DNA from: Verrucomicrobiota bacterium
GTDB taxonomy: Bacteria; Verrucomicrobiota; Verrucomicrobiia; Chthoniobacterales; Chthoniobacteraceae
Assembly (NCBI GenBank): GCA_009885995.1
Contig: VFJQ01000014.1
Coordinates: forward strand, 62,001 to 126,000
Length of the DNA: 64,000 nt
Direction of reading: 5' to 3'
Below, piece after piece: positions 54,301-62,020 of this stretch. A model generated the notes under the pieces. The model made no database searches, had not been told where the DNA came from, and saw only the letters and a program-made list of their open reading frames with translations. Made by a program: the position numbers and the translations under genes. Each line of letters opens with the position of its first letter. Position 1 is the stretch's first letter.

Positions 54301-54749
54301 TCCTCGCCGTTCGCTACCCACAGGATTTGCGCGAGCGTGAGCGCGGCCTGCTGGCGCGCATTGCGAAAGACGGCGAGCACGTAACTCGGTGTTTCCTCTT
54401 TTCGCAAAAACTTCATCTCCGTTTGCGCGTCGTCTTCATCGCGCTGCGTGGCCCACGCGCCGCGGATATAGGTCGTGAGCGTGCGATCTTTTCTTTTTTG
54501 CCCGCCCGCCGCGTCGTTGAAACTGTGATGCAGCGCCGCACGCGGTGCGAGCAGGGTGCGGAGCGCATCGACGGCGGTGGATTTGCCGCTGCCGTTTTCA
54601 CCGACGAGCAAAGTCCAGCCACCCTCGGGCGCGAGCGCGTGGACATGGCCTTCGCCGAAGGTGCCCCAATTCGCCATCTCCAGCCGATGCAGCCGCCAGC
54701 CGCCCGGAGCATTGCCCGTGGCGCTGAAATCAAACTCCCGGCTCGGCAT
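51381..54749 (-). CDS. jetC: Wadjet subunit JetC (SMC/MukB-like ATPase)
   Basis: The 1,122-residue protein has an N-terminal half-ATPase with Walker A GENGSGKST (residues 50-58). A long coiled-coil middle follows, rich in Glu/Arg/Ala heptads (about 290-450 and 620-800), split by a hinge-like globular part. The C-terminal half-ATPase has the ABC signature region SSTGKSGGQKAK (about 1002-1013) and Walker B LRLVVVDEVF (about 1039-1048). This is the DNA loop-extruding motor of Wadjet. ATG 54749 overlaps jetB by 20 bp. Domain order and length are complete. Confidence 0.95.
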   Translation of the reverse strand: MPSREFDFSATGNAPGGWRLHRLEMANWGTFGEGHVHALAPEGGWTLLVGENGSGKSTAVDALRTLLAPRAALHHSFNDAAGGQKRKDRTLTTYIRGAWATQRDEDDAQTEMKFLRKEETPSYVLAVFRNARQQAALTLAQILWVANGEEKTVYLVGGGELGIAEHLQGLETGRGMKKELERRGFDVRDSYKAYREDFCARMGIPGEGALEIFNQAIGVKEVSDVSVFLRRNLLTHGGAQEFIQKQVVPRFSDLESCWNDIGRAENQIALLAPVAAAHVEVADLEIKRAEVQKLQAALPHYYLQRHADLLREHLDQCALELGAANAALAELEARRSEAQAKRDLLKAQLDADETSRLIETLELEMEKVRLRVGERERNHQQLAELLRAEEFGNVPGNEAAFIAMRTEFAKRRGELTSWQESANGKANDAGVKAKTLEREAAAVKAELDSLRGRQALIPGYLQHIRTVLCDATGVAVDDLPFAGELMEVKPEFAEDWSGAIERLLHNFGVSLLVPERHYQRVARWVNGRRLTNAGGEGVRLLFHRVPQEGARVFAQADARSVAARLNFRDEHSLARWVAGEVQASFSHVCCRDTAELERERFGLTKDGLIRNGTRHVKDDRRALGSRRDYVLGWSPERKIQALEQQLIEDTKALAAAQAIEKTARTEVVVFQQRAQKVEAASALEGFAAIDYSAEQARLAELATQRADLERSSKKREAVQRQLNDAEGELKKLEGQRDGLVATRGKKSEQLAEFRPKLDDVEARLDREARRDFTELASAFIETENGEVLTHLNLGEVRERVDKSLRGRASNFTAKINEAEKVMIAPMQKFLGVYPDEGKTLSAKSEYAAEFVALHDQLVREDLPKHKERFRDFLNTNLTENIGGLEAKLNEEVKTHRERIEQVNAALHGLDYGDGTFVELVRRDTRDAGIRDFKARLRDCLGAGLHPDENQRLELYKKIREIVTRFGQEPEWMARVADSRLWLEFSVNERRKSDGVVVNSMDSSTGKSGGQKAKMAFTILAASLLAQYGLADDPDRADSLRLVVVDEVFARTDAQNSHRALELFQRLGFQLLLAAPWKAEARIAEKYVESFHLTVNPNGDASRVRRATRAQYETARQQAPANV

Positions 54750-55311
54750 AACGTGTGAGCCGCTCCTTCACGGCTTCGAGTTCCCCCGCACCGAAACGCG
54801 CCTTGATGATCCGCCGCACCTCGAAAGTATCCGGCGCACTTGCACCGACGGCTTTGATGAAGCCCAGCCCGCGCAGTTGCTCGATGGCCGCATCCACGGA
54901 CTTGAGATCGCGCACCTGATTGTTCGACTCGCGGAGAAATCCGCCCACGAGTTCCTGCAATTCGCGGCGCGTGCGGCGGAGCACGGTCTGATCGGCGGTC
55001 TGCGTGTCGAAGCGGTTCAGCTCATCGCGCAGGCAAACGAGTAGGAGCGTGGCGTCGTAGGTCAGCTTGGCCCGCCGCACGAGACGGGGCACGCGCTCGT
55101 CGGCGCGCGGTTCGAGCTGGCGGAGAAAGGCGAAGCCCTCCGGCGCATCGACGACGAGTTCGAGTCCGATCTGGCGGAAGTAGTCCGCGATTTCCGCCTC
55201 GTCGCGCAGCAGCGTTTCCCACAGCGCGCCGTCTTCGAGATAGAGAGGACCGCCGTGCAGATGCGCTTTCACAAACGACGATGCCGGGAACTGGAGAGGG
55301 GTGTCTTCCAT
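54730..55311 (-). CDS. jetB: Wadjet subunit JetB (DUF4194, MukE-like)
   Basis: The 193-residue protein matches the DUF4194/JetB pattern: YLEDGALWETLLRDEAEIADYF, FAFLRQLEP, RRAKLTYDATLLLVCLRDEL, and a helical C-terminus, AAIEQLRGLGFIK. In Wadjet it is the MukE-like accessory subunit that bridges JetA and JetC. It follows jetA by 6 bp and overlaps jetC by 20 bp, so all four jet genes are translated from one message. Confidence 0.92.
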   Translation of the reverse strand: MEDTPLQFPASSFVKAHLHGGPLYLEDGALWETLLRDEAEIADYFRQIGLELVVDAPEGFAFLRQLEPRADERVPRLVRRAKLTYDATLLLVCLRDELNRFDTQTADQTVLRRTRRELQELVGGFLRESNNQVRDLKSVDAAIEQLRGLGFIKAVGASAPDTFEVRRIIKARFGAGELEAVKERLTRYAEPGV

Positions 55312-55317
55312 GTGAAA

Positions 55318-56757
55318 TCACGCCGCCTCGGCGCGGCAAAACATCACCCGCGGGAAACGCCAGCGCGCTCCGTCGCCGAGGTCGAGATCGTCGTGCTGAT
55401 CGGGCGCGTGGTAGTGCGGCGGATGCGCGGCGAGGATGAGGTAGCCGAGCACTTCCAGCACGCCCTGCGTGGCGGGGAACCGCTCCAGCACTTCGGTAAG
55501 CAGCACGAAATCGCGGTTTTCCAAACACGCCGCCACATTCTCGCGCAGCGTCTCCAGCGCCAGCAACGGCAGCCTGCCCAGCCGCGCGAAGTCGCTCATG
55601 TCCGCATCCACCGGAGCCGCGCTCAGGCCCGCGTCGAGGGCGATGGCGTGGGGCTCATCCCAGAGCGGACGCGAGAGGCCGGGCCAGACTTCCGGCAATT
55701 CCTCCACATCGAAAAAATCCGCGCGCGGCGGCGGGCTTTCTTTCACGCGCAGCGCGAGCGTCTGGATTTCGCCGATGAGTTCCCGCACGCGCCGCCGCTC
55801 GGCGAGCCGCGCCGTTTCCATCGCCCGCCGGAGATTCGCCGTGAGCCGCTGCGTGGACGCGCCCACTTTCTCCTGCTCCGCGCGCAGCCGGGGGAAAAGG
55901 CGGCGCAGCAGCGGATCATCGCGCAACTCGGCGGCGAGCGCTGGAATTTGCAACGCGCGCTCGACCTGCTCCTCGAACTGCTCGCGCCGCGCCGGATCGA
56001 GCAGCAGCCGCACGAATCCGTAAAAGCTGCGTCCCTGCGGTGACTCGCGCACGCTATCGTGGGAATCGAGCACGCGCCCAACGATCTCTCCTTTCGTGCT
56101 GCCCTCCGCCGTCTGCCGTTCCACGACTTCCTGCGCCAGTCGGCGAAAATTTTCCTCCACCTGCCGGAAGTCGCTCACGAGTGTGCGCGCATCCTCCAGC
56201 ACGCGCGCGTAGCGTTCATTCACCTGCCACGGCTCGAAAGTCCGCGGCTTCCCACCCGCCAGTAGGCGCGCGATTTCGTCGTCGAGTTTCGCGCGCTCGC
56301 CTTGGAGAAATTCGATCCGCGCTTGCGGGTCGTCGGAAGTCTGGCGCAGCAGTTCATCGATCTCGCTGAGAATCCCCTCCAGCCGCGACTCCGTGCCCAC
56401 GAACGCCTGCCCGCGCAAAGACTCCAGCCACGCCAGCGCCTTCTCCGTCGCCGAGGTCAACTCACAAGCCGGCTCCATCCCACCGCCCGCATGAACCTTC
56501 CGCAGCCACGCGCGCTCCTCCGCGCACCATTCGTCGAGATACTCCCGCGCCGGGCGCTCCCATTGAAAACTCTCCACCTCGCGCCGCTCCGTCAACCAGC
56601 GCTCCAGCCTTGTTTTCAGCAACTCTTCCGGCACCGCCGTCTGCCCGCTTTCTTTGAAAGCCGTATGCAAAAAAGCGAGCGCGAACGCAGCTTGATCGGC
56701 CCGCAGCAACCGAGCTGCGGGATGTTTCAAGAGCAAGGACGCTTGTGCGAAGTCCAC
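55318..56757 (-). CDS. jetA: Wadjet subunit JetA (DUF3375, MukF-like kleisin)
   Basis: The 479-residue protein starts at GTG 56757. An in-frame TGA lies a few codons upstream and no ATG occurs until far inside, so GTG is the only sensible start. It matches DUF3375: LLLKHPAARLLRADQAAFALAF, helical heptads around LEGILSEIDELLRQT, RSFYGFVRLLLDPARREQF and a C-terminal PRVMFCRAEAA. It is the kleisin-type subunit closing the SMC ring. It is the first jet gene, 78 bp after recQ. Confidence 0.93.
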   Translation of the reverse strand: MDFAQASLLLKHPAARLLRADQAAFALAFLHTAFKESGQTAVPEELLKTRLERWLTERREVESFQWERPAREYLDEWCAEERAWLRKVHAGGGMEPACELTSATEKALAWLESLRGQAFVGTESRLEGILSEIDELLRQTSDDPQARIEFLQGERAKLDDEIARLLAGGKPRTFEPWQVNERYARVLEDARTLVSDFRQVEENFRRLAQEVVERQTAEGSTKGEIVGRVLDSHDSVRESPQGRSFYGFVRLLLDPARREQFEEQVERALQIPALAAELRDDPLLRRLFPRLRAEQEKVGASTQRLTANLRRAMETARLAERRRVRELIGEIQTLALRVKESPPPRADFFDVEELPEVWPGLSRPLWDEPHAIALDAGLSAAPVDADMSDFARLGRLPLLALETLRENVAACLENRDFVLLTEVLERFPATQGVLEVLGYLILAAHPPHYHAPDQHDDLDLGDGARWRFPRVMFCRAEAA

Positions 56758-56788
56758 GAGCTGACTTCAGCTCTACGGAGTGAGAGCG

Positions 56789-56794
56789 TCTATA
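56789..56794 (-). promoter_or_regulatory. Possible -10 element (TATAGA on minus strand) for the jet operon
   Basis: The recQ-jetA gap contains an AT-rich tract, minus strand CATTTTTTGTATAGACG, about 30 bp upstream of the jetA GTG. No good -35 box at 17 bp is visible, so this is only a candidate. It would allow jetABCD to be expressed independently of recQ. Confidence 0.25.
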
Positions 56795-56835
56795 CAAAAA
56801 ATGCCAATGGATGCGTCGAAGGCGGCGGTGCGAGT

Positions 56836-58779
56836 TCATCCCGCCTCATTCCAGCACGCCTCGACCTGTGCGAGCACCGTGCGGAAGGGTGTGGTGGCGT
56901 AGCGGGCGAACTCGGGGCGCTTGGTGAGTTTGGCGCGGGTGGTGGCGGGGCTGGTGAGGCCGCAAAGGAAGCGCGTGAGTTGGCGCGGGGTGGTGAGCGA
57001 GGGGTGTTCCTCGAAGATGAGCGCGCGGATTTCTTCGGCGTCGGTTTCGGTGAAGGGCGGGATGGGGGTGGCGGGGAGTGCGACGACGCCGGCGGGTTCA
57101 CCGGTGCGGCAGTAGTGGCAGTGGCCGCAGTTTTCGTCGGCGAGCGGTTCGCCGAAGTAGCCGAGCAGGCGGCGCGTGATGCAGCCGGAGGCGCTGGCGA
57201 AATCGAGGATCTGCGCGAGGCGCTGCGAGTCGCGGGCTTCGCGCTGCGCGAAGAGTTCGGCCTGGTGTGCGGCGACGGTCGCGGGGTCGCGTTGCGCGGC
57301 GTCGCCGCAGAGGCGGAAGCCGTGGCGCAGGCCGGCGGGCTTTTGCGTGATGGCGCCGGTTTCCTCCAGCCACGTGAGCGCTTTCACGATGCGGTCGCGC
57401 GGTTCGCCGAGTTGCTGCGCGGCGGCTTCGAGCGTGAGCGTGAGGTATTTCGGGCCGCGGCGTCCGGCGGCGAAGAGCGCGGAGAGGAAGCGGCGGCGGT
57501 CGTCGTTGAGCGGAGTGAGGATGGCGTCTTCGCTTTTCAAAAACTGCACCTGCGTGCTCTCGTAGAAGGCGCGCGTGGGGCGCAGGAGGCCGTCGAGTTC
57601 GAGATAGGTGATGACGGTCTCGACGACGAGCGGGCGGATGTCCGTCTCCTGGCTGAGGTCGTAGCGGCTCATATCGAACTCTTCGCCCGAGCCGAGCATC
57701 CGCCGCACGAGCGCTTCGACGGCGGCGGGCTCGGGCGTGTCGCCGAGCGTGAAGTTTTCCAGCGGCACGGCGTCGTCGGCGCAGGCGAGCAGTTCGCAGA
57801 GCGACGGCTCCCCGTCGCGGCCGGCGCGCCCGATTTCCTGCTGATAGTTTTCGAGCGTCTTCGGCAGGTTGAAATGGATCACGCTGCGGATGTCCGCCTT
57901 ATCGATGCCCATGCCGAAGGCGATGGTCGCGACGATGACTTCGCACTCACCGCGCATGAATGCCTCCTGCGTCGCGTCGCGTTCCGCGGCGTCCATGCCC
58001 GCGTGATACGCGCGCGCCGCGAGGCCCGACACGGCGAGGTGCGCGGCTACGTCTTCGGCGGTCTTTTGAAACGTGACATAGACCACCGCGGGCCGGACCT
58101 TCGCGCTGGCGAGGCGCTTCGCGAGCAGCGCGAGCCGTTCGCGCGCGGCACACGGCGTCACGCGCAGGTGGAGGTTTTTCCGGCGGAAGGAAGTCTGCAC
58201 GTGCCGCTCGCTCGCGATGCCGAACGCTTTGCAAATATCGCGCGCCACGTCGGGCGTCGCGGTGGCCGTGAGCGCGAGCACGGGGCGCAGCGCCAGTTCC
58301 TCGGCGAGGCGGGCGAGGCGCAGGTATTCGGGGCGGAAGTTGTGGCCCCACTCCGAGATGCAGTGCGCCTCATCGATCGCGAGCAGCGAGATCTTCACCC
58401 GCCGCAGCCGGTCGAGGAACGCTTCACCCGAGAGGCGCTCCGGCGCGACGTAGAGCAGCTTCAGCGTGCCCGCGCGCAGGCCGGCATACACGCGCTGCGT
58501 CTCCTCCGCGGTGAGGCTGGAGTCGAGCCGCGCCGCTGTGATGCCGCGCGCCCGTAGCGCATCGACCTGGTCTTTCATCAACGCGATGAGCGGCGAGATG
58601 ACGAGCGCGGTCCCTTCGCGCAGCACCGCCGGGAGTTGGTAGCAGAGCGACTTCCCCGCGCCCGTGGGGAACAGCGCGAGTGCCGATTCGTCGTCGAGCA
58701 GCGCGCGGATCACATCTTCCTGCCCGGCGCGAAAAGCGTCGTGGCCGAAGTGCGTGCGGAGGGCGTTCAGCAAGTCCAT
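56836..58779 (-). CDS. recQ: RecQ-family ATP-dependent DNA helicase
   Basis: The protein is 647 residues long from ATG 58779; an upstream GTG at 58824 would add an unlikely 15 residues. Superfamily 2 helicase motifs: TGAGKS (about 39-44), LVISPLIALMKDQ, IDEAHCISEWGHNF, ALTATAT, TIAFGMGIDKADIR and QEIGRAGRDG. The RecQ zinc site follows (C-ITRRLLG, then NCGHCHYC), then a winged-helix region. A canonical HRDC domain is not obvious; the last 60 residues (LTTPRQLTRFLCGLTSPATT) are a different helical domain. It is the same strand as, and immediately upstream of, jetABCD. Confidence 0.93.
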   Translation of the reverse strand: MDLLNALRTHFGHDAFRAGQEDVIRALLDDESALALFPTGAGKSLCYQLPAVLREGTALVISPLIALMKDQVDALRARGITAARLDSSLTAEETQRVYAGLRAGTLKLLYVAPERLSGEAFLDRLRRVKISLLAIDEAHCISEWGHNFRPEYLRLARLAEELALRPVLALTATATPDVARDICKAFGIASERHVQTSFRRKNLHLRVTPCAARERLALLAKRLASAKVRPAVVYVTFQKTAEDVAAHLAVSGLAARAYHAGMDAAERDATQEAFMRGECEVIVATIAFGMGIDKADIRSVIHFNLPKTLENYQQEIGRAGRDGEPSLCELLACADDAVPLENFTLGDTPEPAAVEALVRRMLGSGEEFDMSRYDLSQETDIRPLVVETVITYLELDGLLRPTRAFYESTQVQFLKSEDAILTPLNDDRRRFLSALFAAGRRGPKYLTLTLEAAAQQLGEPRDRIVKALTWLEETGAITQKPAGLRHGFRLCGDAAQRDPATVAAHQAELFAQREARDSQRLAQILDFASASGCITRRLLGYFGEPLADENCGHCHYCRTGEPAGVVALPATPIPPFTETDAEEIRALIFEEHPSLTTPRQLTRFLCGLTSPATTRAKLTKRPEFARYATTPFRTVLAQVEACWNEAG

Positions 58780-58888
58780 GCCGGCGCTGATAGCGGTGCG
58801 TGTGAGCGTGAGCAAGCCGCGCACCGAACCGCGGCCCGTGCGGATTCGCTGGCAACCGCGCCCGGCGCGTGGCGTTTATGCATGTGCC

Positions 58889-60214
58889 ATGAATCCAGCG
58901 TTCCGCCTTCTCGCCTTCGCCGTCACTTTCCACACCGTCCGCGCCGACGACTGGCCTCAGTGGCTCGGGCCGCAGCGCGATGGGGTTTGGCGGGAGACGG
59001 GGATTCTTTCAAAATTTCCCGCGGGCGGACCGCCGGTGCGGTGGCGCGCGGAGATCGGCGCGGGCTATAGCGGGCCGGCGGTCGCGGGCGGTCGCGTGTA
59101 TTTGATGGATCGCAAGCTCGCGCCGGGGGCGACAAATCCGGGGAATCCATTCGCACGCACCGGGCAGATCCCCGGCAACGAGCGCGTGCTCTGCCTGAAC
59201 GAGGCGGACGGGAAGATCGTGTGGCAGCACGAATACGACTGCCCTTACACCGTGAGCTACGCCGCCGGGCCGCGCGTGACGCCGCTCGTGAGCGGTGGGC
59301 GTGTGTGGACGGTCGGCACCGAGGGACACTTGTTCTGCTTCGACGCGGCGGACGGGCAGGTCGTGTGGTCGCGCGATTTCAAAAAGGACTTCGGCGCGAA
59401 GACGCCGGTGTGGGGTTTCGCGGGGCATCCGCTGCTCGATGGGAACAAACTCATCTGCCTCGTCGGCGGCGAAGGGAGTGTGGCGGTGGCGTTCGACAAG
59501 GACACCGGCAAGGAGCTGTGGCGGGCGCTGAGCGCGCGCGAGCCGGGGTATTGCCCGCCGACGATGATCGAAGTCGGCGGGAAGAAGCAGCTCATCGTGT
59601 GGCACCCCGAGGCGGTGAACGCGCTCGATCCCGAGTCGGGCAAGGTGCTGTGGACGCACCCGTGGGCGATCCGCTCGGGGCTGAGCCTCGCGCAGCCGCG
59701 GCAGGTGGGTGATCTGCTCTTCGTCACGGCATTCTATAATGGCGCGCGGCTTTTTCGCCTCGGCGGCACGGCACCGGAGGTGGTGTGGCAGACCGACAAG
59801 CCGAGCGAGAAGGAGACGCAGCACCTGAACTGCCTGATGAGCACGCCCGTCATCGCCGACGGCACGATCTACGGCGTGTGCAGCTATGGGCAGCTCCGCG
59901 GGCTGAAACTCGAGACCGGTGAGCGGCTGTGGGAGACGTTCGCGGCGACGAACCCGGAGGGGCCGACGCGCTGGGGCAATGCGTTCATCGTGAAGCAGGG
60001 CGACCGCTTCTTCCTCGCGAACGAGAAGGGCGACCTGATCATCGCGCGGCTCACGCCGAAGGGTTACGAGGAAGTCAGCCGCGCGCATTTGCTCGACCCG
60101 ACGAACCACGACGCGCGGCGGCCCGTCGTGTGGTCGCACCCGGCTTTCGCGAACCGCTGCGTCTTCACGCGCAACGACCGCGAGCTCGTGTGTGCGTCGC
60201 TCGCGGCGGAGTGA
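58889..60214 (+). CDS. Exported PQQ-like beta-propeller protein
   Basis: The 441-residue protein has a signal peptide (about 1-19), then WPQWLGPQRDGVWRETGIL, the standard opening of PQQ-like outer-membrane/periplasmic propellers in Planctomycetes and Verrucomicrobia. Repeated blades carry the A-x-D-x-x-x-G-x-x-x-W pattern (NEADGKIVWQ, DAADGQVVWS, DKDTGKELWR, DPESGKVLWT, KLETGERLWE). It is probably a periplasmic scaffold or sensor, and I see no enzyme motif. It is divergent from recQ, with 109 bp between the starts. Confidence 0.88.
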   Translation: MNPAFRLLAFAVTFHTVRADDWPQWLGPQRDGVWRETGILSKFPAGGPPVRWRAEIGAGYSGPAVAGGRVYLMDRKLAPGATNPGNPFARTGQIPGNERVLCLNEADGKIVWQHEYDCPYTVSYAAGPRVTPLVSGGRVWTVGTEGHLFCFDAADGQVVWSRDFKKDFGAKTPVWGFAGHPLLDGNKLICLVGGEGSVAVAFDKDTGKELWRALSAREPGYCPPTMIEVGGKKQLIVWHPEAVNALDPESGKVLWTHPWAIRSGLSLAQPRQVGDLLFVTAFYNGARLFRLGGTAPEVVWQTDKPSEKETQHLNCLMSTPVIADGTIYGVCSYGQLRGLKLETGERLWETFAATNPEGPTRWGNAFIVKQGDRFFLANEKGDLIIARLTPKGYEEVSRAHLLDPTNHDARRPVVWSHPAFANRCVFTRNDRELVCASLAAE

Positions 60215-60343
60215 GCAGTTTCCCTCATCCCGCGGAGCAGAAGAATCCAAGCAGGGAGGCTTGCAGGCGGCGGGTGAGGCACCTAAACGCAACGTCCCGC
60301 TTCGTTCTCCCAAACTCAACGCCACCTCAGCTCACTACTCATC

Positions 60344-61255
60344 ATGCCTGAAAAAATCGGATTCGTCGGCGTCGGTCGCATGGGCGCAAACATGGCGCGC
60401 CGGCTCAAGGAAGTCGGATACCCCGTCACCGCCGTCTATGACGCGCGCCCCGCCGCCGCCTCGGAACTCGCGAAGGAACTCGGCGCGGAAGCATGCACGA
60501 AGCTCTCGCGCGTCACGGAACTAAGCGACGTCGTCATCACCGTCGTCACCGACGACAAGGCGCAGGTCGCCATCTTCACGAACAAGAAAGACAACCTGCT
60601 CCAGGGCGCGAAAGGCCGCGTGTTCATCAACTGCGCGACCATTTCGCCGAAGACGCACGTCGCGGTCGAGAAGCTCGCAAAGAAGGCGAAGGCCGCGAGC
60701 CTCGAGGCATGCATGGCGTCGTCGATCAACCAGGCGCGCGCGGGCACGCTCTACCTCATGTGCGGCGGCGAGAAAGCTGTGTTCGACAAAGTGAACAAGA
60801 TCCTCGTCCAGCTCTCCGACGGCGGGAAGCTGCTGCGCCACATCGGCAAGGCCGGCCAGGCCGCGCAGGTGAAGGCGCTCGTGAACATGGTGATGAACAT
60901 CAACACCGCCGGCCTCGCCGAAGGCCTCGGCCTCGGCGCTGCGCTGAAGCTCGACCTCAAGACGTTGATGGAAGTCTTCTCGCAGACCGGCGCGAACTCA
61001 CGCGTGCTCGTCACCGACGGCGAAGACATGGTGAACCGCGATCACTCGTGCTTCTTCAGCGCCTCGCACGCCGCGAAGGACAGCGGCATCGCGCTCAGCC
61101 TCGCCAAGGAACAGAAACTCAACCTTCCGCTCGCCGCCGCCACCTTCGCCCAATACACGAAGCTGACGAAGGCCGGCCTTGGCGAACTCGACAAGAGCGG
61201 CATCGCCGAACTCACCTTCAAGGGCCGCGGCCCGAAGAAGAAAGTTAAGAAGTAA
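60344..61255 (+). CDS. 3-hydroxyisobutyrate dehydrogenase-family NAD(P)-dependent oxidoreductase
   Basis: The 303-residue protein has the N-terminal Rossmann motif IGFVGVGRMGANMARRL, the cofactor region VYDARP, and the C-terminal helical domain with catalytic-lysine block GQAAQVKALVNMVMNINTAG. The usual substrate motif (D-x-P-V-S-G-G) is changed to CMASSINQARAGTLYLMCGG, so the substrate is probably not 3-hydroxyisobutyrate. Reduction or oxidation of another beta-hydroxy acid, such as a tartronate semialdehyde-type or aldonate compound, would fit sugar-acid catabolism (inference). It is cytoplasmic. The C-terminus GRGPKKKVKK is strongly basic, like several of the sulfatases. Confidence 0.87.
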   Translation: MPEKIGFVGVGRMGANMARRLKEVGYPVTAVYDARPAAASELAKELGAEACTKLSRVTELSDVVITVVTDDKAQVAIFTNKKDNLLQGAKGRVFINCATISPKTHVAVEKLAKKAKAASLEACMASSINQARAGTLYLMCGGEKAVFDKVNKILVQLSDGGKLLRHIGKAGQAAQVKALVNMVMNINTAGLAEGLGLGAALKLDLKTLMEVFSQTGANSRVLVTDGEDMVNRDHSCFFSASHAAKDSGIALSLAKEQKLNLPLAAATFAQYTKLTKAGLGELDKSGIAELTFKGRGPKKKVKK

Positions 61256-61322
61256 GCGCCCTATTTTGACCGCGCCACCCCGGCGCGGTCCGAAAACCAA
61301 AACCACAAACACCACACATCAC

Positions 61323-61757
61323 ATGAGCTCCTACGTCCCATTGATCAGCTCCGGCACCGCCGGCCCACTCGGCGTCCTTCACCTCCCACGCCTCTGGCTG
61401 AAAGTCTCCCTCGAAGCCGCCGGCAAACTCGCCCCCGGCTATCCCGGCATCGGCAAAGGCTACGACGCGATGACCTGCGGCGCCCTCGGCCTCAACGAAG
61501 ATGCCGTGAAGAGCTACATCGCCAGCGCGAAGCCCACCTATCCGCAGTTTGAAGCGTGGGTGAAAGCGAACGGCACCTCGGTCACCGCCTCCGCCATCGC
61601 CGCGCACAACGCAGCCGTCACCGGCTACCTGCACGACGACGCGACGCGCCAGGGCATCCTCAGCGCCAATGGCCTGCCGGACGGCTCGCCGAAGGACGCC
61701 GTGAACCTCAACAACCTCGACGACTGGTTCGAATTCCACCAGGCGGTGCTGAAGTAA
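61323..61757 (+). CDS. DUF5069-like small protein
   Basis: The 144-residue protein has the pattern of the DUF5069 group: GPLGVLHLPRLWLKVSLEAAGKL, PGIGKGYDAMTCGALGL, then YPQFEAWVKANG and LNNLDDWFEFHQAVLK. It has no signal peptide and is mostly helical. Function is unknown; family members are small and often lone genes in Verrucomicrobia. It lies 67 bp after the dehydrogenase and is followed by a strong terminator. Confidence 0.7.
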   Translation: MSSYVPLISSGTAGPLGVLHLPRLWLKVSLEAAGKLAPGYPGIGKGYDAMTCGALGLNEDAVKSYIASAKPTYPQFEAWVKANGTSVTASAIAAHNAAVTGYLHDDATRQGILSANGLPDGSPKDAVNLNNLDDWFEFHQAVLK

Positions 61758-61782
61758 CCGCGAGTCGAAGATTCGTTTCCGA

Positions 61783-61822
61783 AGCGCGTGCGGCCACCCG
61801 GTCGCACGCGCTTTTCGTTTTT
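61783..61822 (+). terminator. Rho-independent terminator after the DUF5069-like gene
   Basis: The stem is AGCGCGTGCGGCC/GGTCGCACGCGCT (13 bp, one G-T pair, loop ACCC), followed directly by TTTTCGTTTTT. It lies 25 bp after the stop codon at 61757. Confidence 0.85.
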
Positions 61823-61854
61823 GGCTCGGTTTGACCTGTCGGCACGGCAGCGAA

Positions 61855-61933
61855 GGTAGGGCGCGGTGTCCCCACCGCGCCGCGCACCGGATCGCGCGCT
61901 CCCTCCGGACCGCTGGGGACAGCGGTCCCTACC
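61855..61933. repeat. Twin-hairpin palindromic element, intergenic copy
   Basis: The ends GGTAGGG and CCCTACC are inverted. Hairpin 1, GGCGCGGTG-TCCC-CACCGCGCC (61860-61881), and hairpin 2, GGACCGCTG-GGGA-CAGCGGTCC (61907-61928), both have perfect 9-bp stems. The two-hairpin architecture, with a TCC(C)-type first loop and a purine second loop, is the same as in the in-frame element at 29576-29635, although the sequences differ. Confidence 0.65.
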
Positions 61934-61962
61934 GATCCGGATCCAAGCCCCAGAAATCGAAA

Positions 61963-61990
61963 GCGCGCCGCCGGTTTCCCAGCGGCGCGC
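61963..61990 (-). terminator. Likely terminator for the Calx-beta protein gene
   Basis: On the minus strand, 30 bp after the stop at 62021, a perfect 9-bp stem GCGCGCCGC/GCGGCGCGC with a 10-base loop is followed by TTTCGATTTC. The T-run is interrupted, so it is moderate in strength. Confidence 0.6.
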
Positions 61991-62020
61991 GATATTTCGA
62001 CTCGATCGAAGAGCTCCGAA

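Noticed and set aside
56302..58557. A 751-codon plus-strand open frame opposite recQ and jetA
   Set aside because: It crosses two well-defined minus-strand genes, and its product is low-complexity Gly/Glu/Arg-rich.
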